From an uncultured Oscillospiraceae bacterium (GTDB lineage Bacteria > Bacillota > Clostridia > Oscillospirales > Oscillospiraceae): 58,580 bases of DNA. Location of the stretch: contig CAJFVK010000003.1 of NCBI GenBank assembly GCA_904420435.1, positions 1-58,580 on the forward strand, in the 5' to 3' direction. This document shows, in pieces, positions 35,987-43,210 of this stretch. Under the pieces are notes generated by a model, which saw only the letters and a list, made by a program, of their open reading frames with translations, was not told the DNA's origin and ran no database searches. Both the position numbers and the translations under genes were made by a program. Each line of letters begins with the position of its first letter. Within the stretch, counting starts at the first letter, position 1.

Positions 35987-36610
35987 TCAGGCCTCCGGCA
36001 GCTCCCAGCCCACCAGGAGACTCCCCTCCGCCACGGTCACCCGGGCCTCCGGCTCCAGGATGTGGTTGCTGACCCCCAGGGGAAAGGCGGCGGAGAGGCG
36101 GGCGTCCGTCAGGGGGTACTGGACCCCCTCCTCCCGGATGCCGCCGGCGTCGGCGCCCAGGCAGAACACCGACAGCAGCCCCCACTCCACGGTCCGCGGA
36201 ATGGAGATGGACTCGTTTTCGATGGCCGTGTAGACGAAGCGGTTGTCGTAGAGCCAGCCTCTGGCCCCCTGGCGGCGCAGCCACAGGAGCATCTGCAGGT
36301 TGGCGACGGTGTGGTCCAGCCGGAGCCCGCCGGTGCCGCCGTAGATCTGAAAATCCCGGTAGCCCCGGCGGAGCCCCTCCTTCATGGCCAGGGAGGTATC
36401 CGTGTCGTCCTTCTCCACCGGGGAGCGGAGGGTCCGGGGAAAATCCGGCTCCGGCATGGAGTCGAAGTCCCCCACCAGCAGGTCCGGGGCAATCCCCAGG
36501 CGCTGGCAGGCCCGGTAGCCCGCGTCGGCGGCGATGACAAAGTCCCCGGCGCCGGGGCGGCGGTAGACGCCGTACACCGTGCCGGCGCCGAAAATAAAGC
36601 AGCTTCCCAT
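35987..36610 (-). CDS. thiN: Thiamine pyrophosphokinase
   Basis: 207 residues; transfers pyrophosphate from ATP to thiamine to give TPP. Motifs: FVIAADAGYRACQRLG, LLVGDFDSMPEPDF (about 45-58), EKDDTDTSLAMKEG and GGLRLDHTVANLQML (about 95), together the substrate and Mg site. The ATG at 36610 follows GGAGGG. It is divergent from thiT, which would bring in its substrate thiamine; the two promoters overlap. The TPP riboswitch lies on the thiT side only. Confidence 0.93.
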   Translation of the reverse strand: MGSCFIFGAGTVYGVYRRPGAGDFVIAADAGYRACQRLGIAPDLLVGDFDSMPEPDFPRTLRSPVEKDDTDTSLAMKEGLRRGYRDFQIYGGTGGLRLDHTVANLQMLLWLRRQGARGWLYDNRFVYTAIENESISIPRTVEWGLLSVFCLGADAGGIREEGVQYPLTDARLSAAFPLGVSNHILEPEARVTVAEGSLLVGWELPEA

Positions 36611-36648
36611 GATATCAGATCCCTCCGGATGTACACAGGCTTTTCCCC

Positions 36649-36677
36649 AGTATACCACAGGGGCGGGCGGTTGACAA
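36649..36677 (-). promoter_or_regulatory. Promoter of thiN
   Basis: On the - strand TTGTCA (36677-36672), 17-base spacer, TATACT (36654-36649). Its -35 overlaps the thiT -35 on the other strand. Confidence 0.75.
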
Positions 36678-36699
36678 AGGGAGAAATCGGTGGTATAGT
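36671..36699 (+). promoter_or_regulatory. Promoter of thiT
   Basis: TTGACA (36671-36676), 17-base spacer, TATAGT (36694-36699). Transcription would start just before the riboswitch. Confidence 0.85.
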
Positions 36700-36710
36700 G
36701 TTGCCACAAT

Positions 36711-36801
36711 CCAAGGGGCGCTGGCGCATGCCGGCTGAGATGCGACGTATGGCCGTCGAGGTCCCTCGAACCTGATCCGGGTAATGCCGGCGTAGGAATG
36801 C
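36711..36801 (+). ncRNA. TPP riboswitch (THI element)
   Basis: The conserved segments are present in order: AAGGGGCGCTGG, the pyrimidine-sensing GCTGAGATG (36734-36742), then AACCTGATCCGGGTAATGCC and GGCGTAGGAA. Binding of thiamine pyrophosphate folds this aptamer. The downstream hairpin with a T run at 36820-36853 is the expression platform, so TPP should switch thiT off at transcription. Confidence 0.93.
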
Positions 36802-36819
36802 GAGTAATAGTAGTATGCA

Positions 36820-36853
36820 CCGTATGTCTGCGCCTGCGGACATGCGGTTTTTT
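36820..36853 (+). terminator. Riboswitch-controlled terminator of thiT
   Basis: CCGTATGTC (36820-36828) pairs with GACATGCGG (36839-36847), one wobble, followed by six T. It stands between the aptamer and the thiT start. Confidence 0.85.
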
Positions 36854-36906
36854 CGTGTGCCCCAGGCAGGTTCCTCTGGATGAATCACGAGGAGGAAAGA
36901 AACAAC

Positions 36907-37464
36907 ATGAACAGGAAAACAAGAATGCTTGCCGAGGGGGCCGTCATGGTGGCGCTGGCCCAGATCTTGTCCTACATCAAGCTCTTCGGCGACCTGCCCA
37001 ACGGCGGCTCCATCACCCTGGCCGCTGTCCCGATTGTGCTCTACGCGGTGCGCTGGGGCCTTGGGCCGGGGCTGCTGGCCGGCTTTGCCCTGGGCCTTCT
37101 GCAGATGGTATTCGACGGGGCTTATGCCTGGGGCTGGCAGTCCATGCTGCTGGACTACCTGGTAGCCTACACGCCCCTGGGCCTGGCCGGCCTCTTCAAG
37201 GGCAAGTCCTGGGGGGTGTTCCCGGGGGCCCTGGTGGGAAACCTGGGCCGCTTTGCCGTCCACTATATCAGCGGCGTCACGATTTACAAGATCCTGGCGC
37301 CCACGGAGTTTATGGGGACCACCTTCACCAGCCCCAGCTTCTACTCCCTGATTTATAACGGGTCCTACATGCTGCCCAACCTGATCCTCTGCCTGGTGGC
37401 CTTCGCCCTGCTCTACAAGCCCATGAAGAAATATTTCGTGGGCGCGGACCTGCAGCGGGCCTGA
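36907..37464 (+). CDS. thiT: Energy-coupled thiamine transporter ThiT (ECF S component)
   Basis: 185 residues, about six membrane helices. Family marks are MVALAQILSYIKLF (the N-terminal AxxxA-type helix that contacts the ECF module), LPNGGSITLAAVPI and GLLQMVFDGAYAW, which line the thiamine site. It needs the shared EcfA-EcfA'-EcfT module, not encoded here. GGAGGAAAG before the ATG at 36907 decides the start; an in-frame ATG at 36880 would overlap the ribosome site. Control is by the TPP riboswitch upstream. Confidence 0.93.
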   Translation: MNRKTRMLAEGAVMVALAQILSYIKLFGDLPNGGSITLAAVPIVLYAVRWGLGPGLLAGFALGLLQMVFDGAYAWGWQSMLLDYLVAYTPLGLAGLFKGKSWGVFPGALVGNLGRFAVHYISGVTIYKILAPTEFMGTTFTSPSFYSLIYNGSYMLPNLILCLVAFALLYKPMKKYFVGADLQRA

Positions 37465-37532
37465 GGAAAAAGACGTTTCGACGGCATTTTCCATTCTCTC
37501 CCATGAAAACCGGCAATTTGGCTGAAAAGCTA
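37465..37532. other. Gap after thiT
   Basis: No terminator or gene is evident in these bases; the next recognised element is the promoter at 37533. The whole gap of 515 bases to the phosphate transporter is described in the following entries. Confidence 0.4.
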
Positions 37533-37561
37533 TTGACGAAAACCTGGAGAAATGTTATCCT
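37533..37561 (+). promoter_or_regulatory. Promoter of the structured leader upstream of pit
   Basis: TTGACG (37533-37538), 17-base spacer, TATCCT (37556-37561). The inverted repeat ATCCTA (37557-37562) and TAGGAT (37570-37575) overlaps the -10 and start point and may be an operator or the first RNA stem. Confidence 0.6.
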
Positions 37562-37567
37562 AAAAGT

Positions 37568-37703
37568 GCTAGGATGAGTGGCTAGACTGGAGCATTGGAA
37601 CAGAGGGGAGTTCTTAACCAGGCGCTGTGCCGCCGCTCCGGATATGGCCACAGTCATTGCTGCCGCTGAGCAGGACTTCTATCCTGGAAGTCCTGCTTTT
37701 TTT
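37568..37703 (+). ncRNA. Candidate small RNA or riboswitch-like leader
   Basis: From the promoter at 37533 a transcript of about 135 bases would run to a strong terminator at 37670-37703. It can form CTGG/CCAG enclosing GAAC/GTTC, then CTGTG/CACAG, before the terminator stem. No coding frame is credible. I could not match it to a known riboswitch class. It may gate the pit operon or be an independent RNA. Confidence 0.45.
37670..37703 (+). terminator. Intrinsic terminator in the pit leader
   Basis: GCAGGACTTC (37670-37679) pairs perfectly with 37687-37696, loop of seven, followed by seven T. Confidence 0.9.
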
Positions 37704-37751
37704 ATGCAAAGGCACAGGGGGAGGCGCGTGCCTCCCGGCGGCGTGACAGGG

Positions 37752-37940
37752 CATCCGGTTTCCGCGGGCGGGGAAGCCCGCGGGGAAAAAGCTCCATGGG
37801 GAACGCCTCCGCTGCGTCAGGAAAACTGCGGAGGCGGATGGAGCGAAAGAGAAGCGAGGGCCCGGGGGAAAGCAGCTGTACCGCCCGCTGCTGGGTCTGC
37901 GCGAAGCAGGCTGCGCTTTCGAACCTGAGCGTACCCCCGG
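37752..37940 (+). repeat. Highly structured, gene-free DNA before pit
   Basis: Nested inverted repeats: 37762-37769 with 37776-37783; 37791-37797 with 37838-37844 enclosing 37805-37812 with 37828-37835; 37862-37868 with 37934-37940 enclosing 37871-37876 with 37887-37892. This looks like a folded leader RNA or an intergenic repeat element; no gene is supported. Confidence 0.5.
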
Positions 37941-37979
37941 ACCTGCCGGCGGAATTCGGAAGAAAGCGGATGTGAACGT

Positions 37980-39032
37980 ATGGATGTATCATTTTCCAGT
38001 TTCCTGCAGGAGGTGACGGCCAGCCCGGTTTTGCTCATTACGGTTCTGCTGACCCTGGGCGTCATCTTCGTCAATGGCTGGACCGACGCGCCCAACGCCA
38101 TCGCCACCTGCATCACCACCCGGTGCATGGGGGCCCGGTCGGCCATTATCCTCAGCGCCATTTTCAACTTCCTGGGCGTGCTGATCATGACGACGATCAA
38201 CAGCTCCGTGGCCTCTACCATCAGCAATATGGTGGATTTCGGTGACAACACCCAGGATGCGCTGATCGCCCTATGCGCTGCGCTGTTCTCCATTGTGGTC
38301 TACAGTGTGGTGGCCTCCTTGTTCGGTATCCCCACCAGCGAGAGCCACAGCCTGATCGCCGGCCTCACCGGCGCGGCCATCGCCATCCACAACAGCCTGG
38401 AGGGGGTCAACGGCGCCGAGTGGATCAAGGTGATTTACGGCCTGGTCCTCAGCCTGGCCTTGGGTTTCATCAGCGGCTGGGTGATCTGCAAGCTGGTCAC
38501 CATCCTCTGCGCCCGGATGGACCGGCGCAGGACCAACGGATTCTTCAAAGGCGCCCAGATCTTTGGCGCGGCGGCCATGAGCTTCATGCACGGCGCTCAG
38601 GACGGGCAGAAATTCATCGGCGTGCTCTTTTTGGGCATCGCCTTCTGCAAGGGGCAGAGCAGCGTCACCGGCATGGTGATCCCCGTGTGGCTGATGATCC
38701 TGTGCAGCATCGTCATGGGCGTGGGCACCAGTGTGGGCGGCGAGAAAATCATCAAGTCCGTGGGAATGGACATGGTGAAGCTGGAGAAGTACCAGGGCTT
38801 CTCCGCCGACCTGTCGGCGGCCTTCTGCCTGCTGCTGAGCAGCCTCTTCGGCATCCCGGTTTCCACCACCCACACCAAGACCAGCGCCATTATGGGCGTG
38901 GGCGCGGTGAAGCGGCTGAGCGCCATCAACTTCGGCGTGGTGAAGGACATGATGCTCACCTGGGTCTTCACCTTCCCGGGCTGCGGCCTCATCAGCTACC
39001 TGGTGGCCAAGCTGTTTATGACGATCTTTTAA
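37980..39032 (+). CDS. pit: Inorganic phosphate transporter, PiT family
   Basis: 350 residues, about ten membrane helices in two inverted halves. The PiT signature GWTDAPNAIATCITTR (about 23-38) and its second copy FGAAAMSFMHGAQDGQKFIG (about 199-218) are clear, as are IPTSESHSL and IPVSTTHTKTSAIMG. PiT proteins import phosphate, often as a metal-phosphate complex, with H+ or Na+. The DUF47 partner follows by 56 bases. The ribosome site upstream is weak (GAAAGCGGATG). Confidence 0.95.
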   Translation: MDVSFSSFLQEVTASPVLLITVLLTLGVIFVNGWTDAPNAIATCITTRCMGARSAIILSAIFNFLGVLIMTTINSSVASTISNMVDFGDNTQDALIALCAALFSIVVYSVVASLFGIPTSESHSLIAGLTGAAIAIHNSLEGVNGAEWIKVIYGLVLSLALGFISGWVICKLVTILCARMDRRRTNGFFKGAQIFGAAAMSFMHGAQDGQKFIGVLFLGIAFCKGQSSVTGMVIPVWLMILCSIVMGVGTSVGGEKIIKSVGMDMVKLEKYQGFSADLSAAFCLLLSSLFGIPVSTTHTKTSAIMGVGAVKRLSAINFGVVKDMMLTWVFTFPGCGLISYLVAKLFMTIF

Positions 39033-39088
39033 TGGTTCCGGCGGAATCCTGACAACGATGAAATGATAGAATAAGGGAGCGAAGGATC

Positions 39089-39712
39089 ATGGCGAAGAAG
39101 CAAGATTCATTTTATTTTGACACGTTTTATACCTGCATCGACTACTCCTGTCAGGCGGCCCACCTGCTCCACGACGTGATGGCCAACTACGACCCGGAGC
39201 AGATCGGGGAGAAGCTGGACGAGATGCACGCCATCGAGCACGCGGCGGACGTGAAGAAGCACGAGCTGCTCAACGTGCTGGTCAAGGCGTTCATCACCCC
39301 CATCGAGCGGGAGGACATCCTGTTGCTGGGTCAGAACATCGACGACATCACCGACCAGATTGAGGACGTGCTCCTGCGGCTGTACTGCAACAACGTGCAG
39401 ACCATCCGGCCCGACGCACTGAAGCTGTCGGAGGTGATGATCCGGGTCTGCGAGGAGGCCAAGAGCATGGCCAAGGAGTTCGCGGACTTCAAGCACTCCA
39501 AGACCCTCCACCAGCACATTGTCAACATCAACACCATGGAGGAGGAGGCGGACGCCCTCTTCATCTCCAGCCTGCGCACCCTCCACACCACCTGCTCCGA
39601 TCCCCTGGAGATCATCGTCTGGCGGGAGATCTACACCTTTATGGAGATCTGCGTGGACGCCTGCGAGCATGCGGCGGACACGGTGGAGAGCATCGTGATG
39701 AAGAACTCCTGA
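39089..39712 (+). CDS. DUF47/PhoU-like accessory protein of the Pit transporter
   Basis: 207 residues, all-helical, with MHAIEHAADVKKHELLNVL and ITPIEREDILLLGQNIDDIT (about 65-92), the acidic E/D-rich bundle of PhoU-like DUF47 proteins that bind metal clusters. DUF47 genes are regularly paired with pit and are thought to regulate it. GGGAGCGAAGG precedes the ATG; a strong terminator follows. Confidence 0.92.
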   Translation: MAKKQDSFYFDTFYTCIDYSCQAAHLLHDVMANYDPEQIGEKLDEMHAIEHAADVKKHELLNVLVKAFITPIEREDILLLGQNIDDITDQIEDVLLRLYCNNVQTIRPDALKLSEVMIRVCEEAKSMAKEFADFKHSKTLHQHIVNINTMEEEADALFISSLRTLHTTCSDPLEIIVWREIYTFMEICVDACEHAADTVESIVMKNS

Positions 39713-39730
39713 CGGCCCGGCGAAGGGAAT

Positions 39731-39768
39731 CAGCGGCCGCCTGCCCACCTGGCAGGCGGCTGTTTTTC
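39731..39768 (+). terminator. Intrinsic terminator after pit-DUF47
   Basis: Ten-bp perfect stem (39736-39745 with 39751-39760), five-base loop, then TGTTTTT. Confidence 0.88.
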
Positions 39769-39811
39769 TGGGCGGGCGGAAAAATTTTCGGGGAAATGGT
39801 GACTTTATCAC

Positions 39812-39841
39812 TTGACGGCGGGCGGTCCCTCTTGCTATACT
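39812..39841 (+). promoter_or_regulatory. Promoter of the ccdA-tlpA fusion gene
   Basis: TTGACG (39812-39817), 18-base spacer, TATACT (39836-39841). Confidence 0.7.
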
Positions 39842-39850
39842 GCCGGAAAC

Positions 39851-39862
39851 TTAGTATACTAA
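39851..39862. promoter_or_regulatory. Palindromic operator candidate TTAGTATACTAA
   Basis: A perfect 12-base palindrome located about four bases after the predicted transcription start and directly before the AAAGGAG ribosome site. Position and symmetry suit a dimeric repressor of the downstream thiol-redox genes. Confidence 0.5.
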
Positions 39863-39875
39863 AAGGAGCAAACAT

Positions 39876-41171
39876 ATGGGACTTGATCTGGAGATCAGCG
39901 TTTCCGCGCTGACCGTGTTCCTGCAGGGGCTGGTCAGCTTTTTCTCCCCCTGCGTCCTGCCCCTGGTGCCGCTGTATATCGGCTACCTCTCCGGCGGAGC
40001 CAGGACGGTGGAGGCGGACGGGACGATCCGGTACCGCCGGGGCCGGGTGATGTGCAACACGGCGTTTTTCGTGGCGGGCGTGTCCTTCGCCTTCTTCCTT
40101 CTGGGCCTGGGATTCACCGCCGCCGGGCAGTTCCTCTCCCGGTACCACCAGGTGTTCACCTGGGTGGGAGGGATTCTGATCATCCTTTTCGGCATCTACC
40201 AGCTGGGGATCTTCGGCTCCTCCCGGTTTTTGTCCACCGAGCGGCGCCTGCCCTTCCGGCTGGACCGGGTGTCCATGAGCCCCGTCACCGCCCTGGTGCT
40301 GGGCTTCACCTTCTCCTTCGCCTGGACCCCCTGCGTGGGGCCGGCGCTGACCTCCGTGCTGCTGATGGCCTCCTCCGCCTCCTCCGCCGGCCGGGGGTTC
40401 CTGCTGATCGGTGTCTACACCCTGGGCTTTATCCTGCCCTTCCTGGCGGTGGGGCTCTTCACGGGGACGCTGCTGGACTTCTTCAAGCGCCACCAGAAGG
40501 TGGTCCGCTACACGGGGAAGATCGGCGGCGCGCTGATGATCCTGGTGGGCGTCCTGATGCTGACCGGCTGGCTGAGCAGGCTGTCCCTGTACCTCTCCCA
40601 GATGACCGGCGGCGTGGAGGACGCCCAGAACCAGACCGTGGAGCAGCAGGAGGAGCCATCCCAAGAAGAGCCGGCGCCGGAGGAGGAGCCCCAGGGGGAG
40701 CCCGTGGTCTATCCGGCGGCGCCGGACTTTACGCTGACCGACCAGTTCGGCCAGAGCCACACCCTCTCGGACTACCAGGGCAAGACGGTGTTCCTCAACT
40801 TCTGGGCTACCTGGTGCGGTCCCTGCAAGGCGGAGATGCCGGACATCCAGTCCCTGTATGAGGACTGGGAGGAGAACACCGGGGACCTGGTGGTGCTGGG
40901 AGTGGCCAACCCCGGCGGCATTGACGGCACGGAGGAGGAGATCGCGGCGTTTCTGGAGCAGAACGGCTATACCTATCCCGTGGTGATGGACGCCACCGGG
41001 GAGGTGTTCGCCCAGTACGGCGTCTATTCCTACCCGATTACTTTTATGATTACCCCGGAGGGCACGGTTTACGGCTATGTGCCCGGCTCCATCCCGGACC
41101 GGGAGCTGATGGACAGCATCGTGGAGCAGACCATGGATGCCGCCGCTCCCCAGGAGGAGCCGTCGGAATAA
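39876..41171 (+). CDS. CcdA-type electron transporter fused to a TlpA/ResA-like thioredoxin domain
   Basis: 431 residues. The N-terminal half (1-235) is CcdA/DsbD-beta with about six helices and the paired Cys motifs FFSPCVLPLVPLY and FAWTPCVGPALTS. A Glu/Pro/Gln-rich linker (about 250-285) leads to a thioredoxin-fold domain with WATWCGPCKAEMP (about 311-323) and the cis-Pro in SYPITFM. Electrons pass from cytosolic thioredoxin through CcdA to the extracellular CxxC, giving reducing power for envelope thiols. The fusion joins partners that are usually separate. A palindrome overlaps its promoter; ogt follows. Confidence 0.93.
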   Translation: MGLDLEISVSALTVFLQGLVSFFSPCVLPLVPLYIGYLSGGARTVEADGTIRYRRGRVMCNTAFFVAGVSFAFFLLGLGFTAAGQFLSRYHQVFTWVGGILIILFGIYQLGIFGSSRFLSTERRLPFRLDRVSMSPVTALVLGFTFSFAWTPCVGPALTSVLLMASSASSAGRGFLLIGVYTLGFILPFLAVGLFTGTLLDFFKRHQKVVRYTGKIGGALMILVGVLMLTGWLSRLSLYLSQMTGGVEDAQNQTVEQQEEPSQEEPAPEEEPQGEPVVYPAAPDFTLTDQFGQSHTLSDYQGKTVFLNFWATWCGPCKAEMPDIQSLYEDWEENTGDLVVLGVANPGGIDGTEEEIAAFLEQNGYTYPVVMDATGEVFAQYGVYSYPITFMITPEGTVYGYVPGSIPDRELMDSIVEQTMDAAAPQEEPSE

Positions 41172-41191
41172 CGGAAGAAGGAGGAACCCCC

Positions 41192-41647
41192 ATGTACACC
41201 AGTGTCATTCATACCCCCATCGGCGCCTTGACCATCTGCAGCAACGGCGCCGCGGTCACCGCCCTGCGCTTCGGCATCTACCGGGAGGAGGATGGCAGAG
41301 ATCTGCCGGTCCATCAGGCCTGCCAGCAGCAGCTGGAGGAGTATTTCATGGGCCGCAGGAAGGCGTTCGACCTGCCCCTGGCGCCGGAGGGCACGCCCTT
41401 CCAGCAGGAGGTGTGGGCGCTGCTGCGGACGATTCCCTACGGCAGCACCCTGTCCTATGGCCAGGTGGCCGCCGCCCTGGGGCGGCCCCGGGCGGCCCGG
41501 GCGGTGGGGCTGGCCAACAACCGCAATCCCATCCCCATCATCATCCCCTGCCACCGGGTGGTGGGGAGCAGCGGAAAGCTGGTGGGCTACGCCGGTGGGC
41601 TCCCCATCAAGGAAACCCTGCTGGAGCTGGAGGCCCGCCACCCGTAA
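41192..41647 (+). CDS. ogt: Methylated-DNA-protein cysteine methyltransferase (Ogt)
   Basis: 151 residues; suicide repair of O6-alkylguanine. The acceptor Cys is in IIIPCHRVVGSSG (about 119-131), and TIPYGSTLSYGQVAAALGRP with RAARAVGLANNRNP is the DNA-binding helix-turn-helix and Arg finger. It lies 20 bases after the CcdA fusion with a good ribosome site (AAGGAGG), probably in one operon with it and the aldolase downstream. Confidence 0.95.
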   Translation: MYTSVIHTPIGALTICSNGAAVTALRFGIYREEDGRDLPVHQACQQQLEEYFMGRRKAFDLPLAPEGTPFQQEVWALLRTIPYGSTLSYGQVAAALGRPRAARAVGLANNRNPIPIIIPCHRVVGSSGKLVGYAGGLPIKETLLELEARHP

Positions 41648-41693
41648 TCGGACAGGCGGAAGAAGCAGAGAGGACCGGGAAAGGAGAAGCACA

Positions 41694-42440
41694 ATGGCAA
41701 GGGAAAAGACCATCGGGACATTTTTGGAGCTGGGCAGCTGCCAGGCGGTGGAGTGCCTGGGACGGACGGGCCTGGACTACATCGTCATAGACACGGAGCA
41801 CAACTGCTACAGCGAGGAGAGCGCGGGGGCGTATATCCGGGCGGCGGAGAACACCGGGCTGCTCCCCTATGTGCGCATCGGGGATATCCGTCGGCCCTAC
41901 GTGCTGCGGATGCTGGATCTGGGCGCCCGGGGGCTGATTGTCCCCAACATCACCTCGGTGGAGCAGGTGCGGGAGCTGGTGACCTACGCCAAGTTCCCGC
42001 CGGTGGGCCAGCGGGGCTACTGCCCCAACCGCACCACCGGCTGGGGACAGGACGACTGGGCCCAGGATGTGCAGGCCTATATGGCTGCCTGCAACCGCCG
42101 CTGCAAGCTGATCCCCCAGTGTGAAACCAGGGAGGCACTGGAGGCGGTCGAGGAGATCGCCGCCCTGGAGGGGGTAGACGGGATCTTTGTGGGCCCCTGC
42201 GACCTGTCCATCTCCCTGGGGATCCCCCTGCAGTTCGACTCCCCGGTGCTCCTGGAGGCTATTGAGCGGGTGCTGCGGGCCTGCCAGCAGTATGGAAAGG
42301 AGGCGCTGATCTTCGCCTCCTCCCCGGCGGATGGGAAGCGGTGGCTGGAGAGGGGCTTTGACAGCGTCACCTGCGGCCTGGACACGGTGGTTCTGGCGGA
42401 GGGGTGCCGGCAGATGGTGTCCGCCTGCCGGCCGGAGTAA
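41694..42440 (+). CDS. HpcH/HpaI-type class II aldolase
   Basis: 248 residues. TIM-barrel aldolase: YIVIDTEHN carries the catalytic His, PYVRIGDI the substrate Arg, and PQCETREALEAV with IFVGPCDLSISLG the Glu and Asp metal ligands. Members cleave 4-hydroxy-2-oxo acids to pyruvate or glyoxylate-type products, or run as citrate-lyase-like enzymes. Substrate unknown. AAAGGAG precedes the ATG. The RraA-like aldolase on the opposite strand at 43.2 kb may act in related oxo-acid chemistry. Confidence 0.9.
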   Translation: MAREKTIGTFLELGSCQAVECLGRTGLDYIVIDTEHNCYSEESAGAYIRAAENTGLLPYVRIGDIRRPYVLRMLDLGARGLIVPNITSVEQVRELVTYAKFPPVGQRGYCPNRTTGWGQDDWAQDVQAYMAACNRRCKLIPQCETREALEAVEEIAALEGVDGIFVGPCDLSISLGIPLQFDSPVLLEAIERVLRACQQYGKEALIFASSPADGKRWLERGFDSVTCGLDTVVLAEGCRQMVSACRPE

Positions 42441-42461
42441 ACCGCGGCAGTAGAAAGAATA

Positions 42462-42504
42462 ACGGGTCCCCGGCAGAATCGATTCTGGCGGGGACCCGTT
42501 TTTA
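42462..42504 (+). terminator. Strong, probably bidirectional terminator
   Basis: A near-perfect 38-base palindromic hairpin (42462-42480 with 42481-42499; one internal mismatch) followed by a T run that overlaps the stop codon of the converging GNAT gene. Confidence 0.88.
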
Positions 42505-43131
42505 GTCAAACAGCTGTCCTGGGAGCTTCCGCTTTTCCTTGGGCGGAAAGCGCCGGTCGAAGGCTTCCGCCTGGGCATCCTCCACGAAATAGCCTGCCGG
42601 TGTGAAATAGACGCCGGTTACGCCCCGCAGGTACCCCTCCTGCAGCTCCCGCAGGAGAAAGTAGGGGAGGGGCTCCCCCTCCGGCGCGCCGTGGCAGCGG
42701 ATCCCATACCTGCCGGCCTCCATGAAGCCGGACTTGCCGTAAAAGGCGGGATTGCCCTCGATGCACAGTACGCCGGCCCCCAGGCTCACCGCGCGCTCCA
42801 TAGAGCGGTCCACCAGCAGCTTTCCGTAGCCCCGGCGCTGGAAGTCCGGGTGGATGCTGACGGGGCCGAAGGTCATGGCGGGGATGCGCCGGCCGTCGTC
42901 CGCCTGGATCCAGGCGCGGGCGTACATGATGTGGCCGATCAGCCGCCCCTCCTTCTCCAGCACCAGGTCCAGCTCCGGCACGAAGTCGGGGTTGCTGCGA
43001 AAGGTGTGCAGTACATAGTGCTCCGTGCAGCCGGGGCGGTACACGTTCCAGAAGGCCTCCCGGGTCAGGGCTTCGACGGCCTCGTAGTCGGCAGGGGTCT
43101 CCCTGCGGATCATCAGCTGATGTTCTTCCAT
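42502..43131 (-). CDS. GNAT-family N-acetyltransferase
   Basis: 209 residues. N-terminal MIRRETPADYEAVEALTREA, then GPVSIHPDFQRRGYGKLL (about 90-107, the acetyl-CoA loop) and NPAFYGKSGFMEAGRYGI match YhbS-type acetyltransferases, which often carry this long C-terminal part. Acceptor unknown. AGGAGGAAG lies before the ATG. It follows the RraA-like gene by 79 bases on the same strand. Confidence 0.87.
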   Translation of the reverse strand: MEEHQLMIRRETPADYEAVEALTREAFWNVYRPGCTEHYVLHTFRSNPDFVPELDLVLEKEGRLIGHIMYARAWIQADDGRRIPAMTFGPVSIHPDFQRRGYGKLLVDRSMERAVSLGAGVLCIEGNPAFYGKSGFMEAGRYGIRCHGAPEGEPLPYFLLRELQEGYLRGVTGVYFTPAGYFVEDAQAEAFDRRFPPKEKRKLPGQLFD

Positions 43132-43210
43132 GCTTCACTTCCTCCTGTGTCCGTTCGCCGTTCCGCCGGGGAAGCAACGAACGCATTGGCCGCTTATCGC
43201 GACGGGGGAA

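Noticed and set aside
37568..37703. Assignment of the pit leader to yybP-ykoY, guanidine-I or M-box riboswitches
   Set aside because: The conserved cores of these classes were looked for by eye and not found.
37702..37992. 96-codon - strand frame before pit
   Set aside because: It lies wholly in hairpin-rich DNA, lacks a ribosome site and is Arg/Pro/Ser-rich; kept as structured DNA instead.
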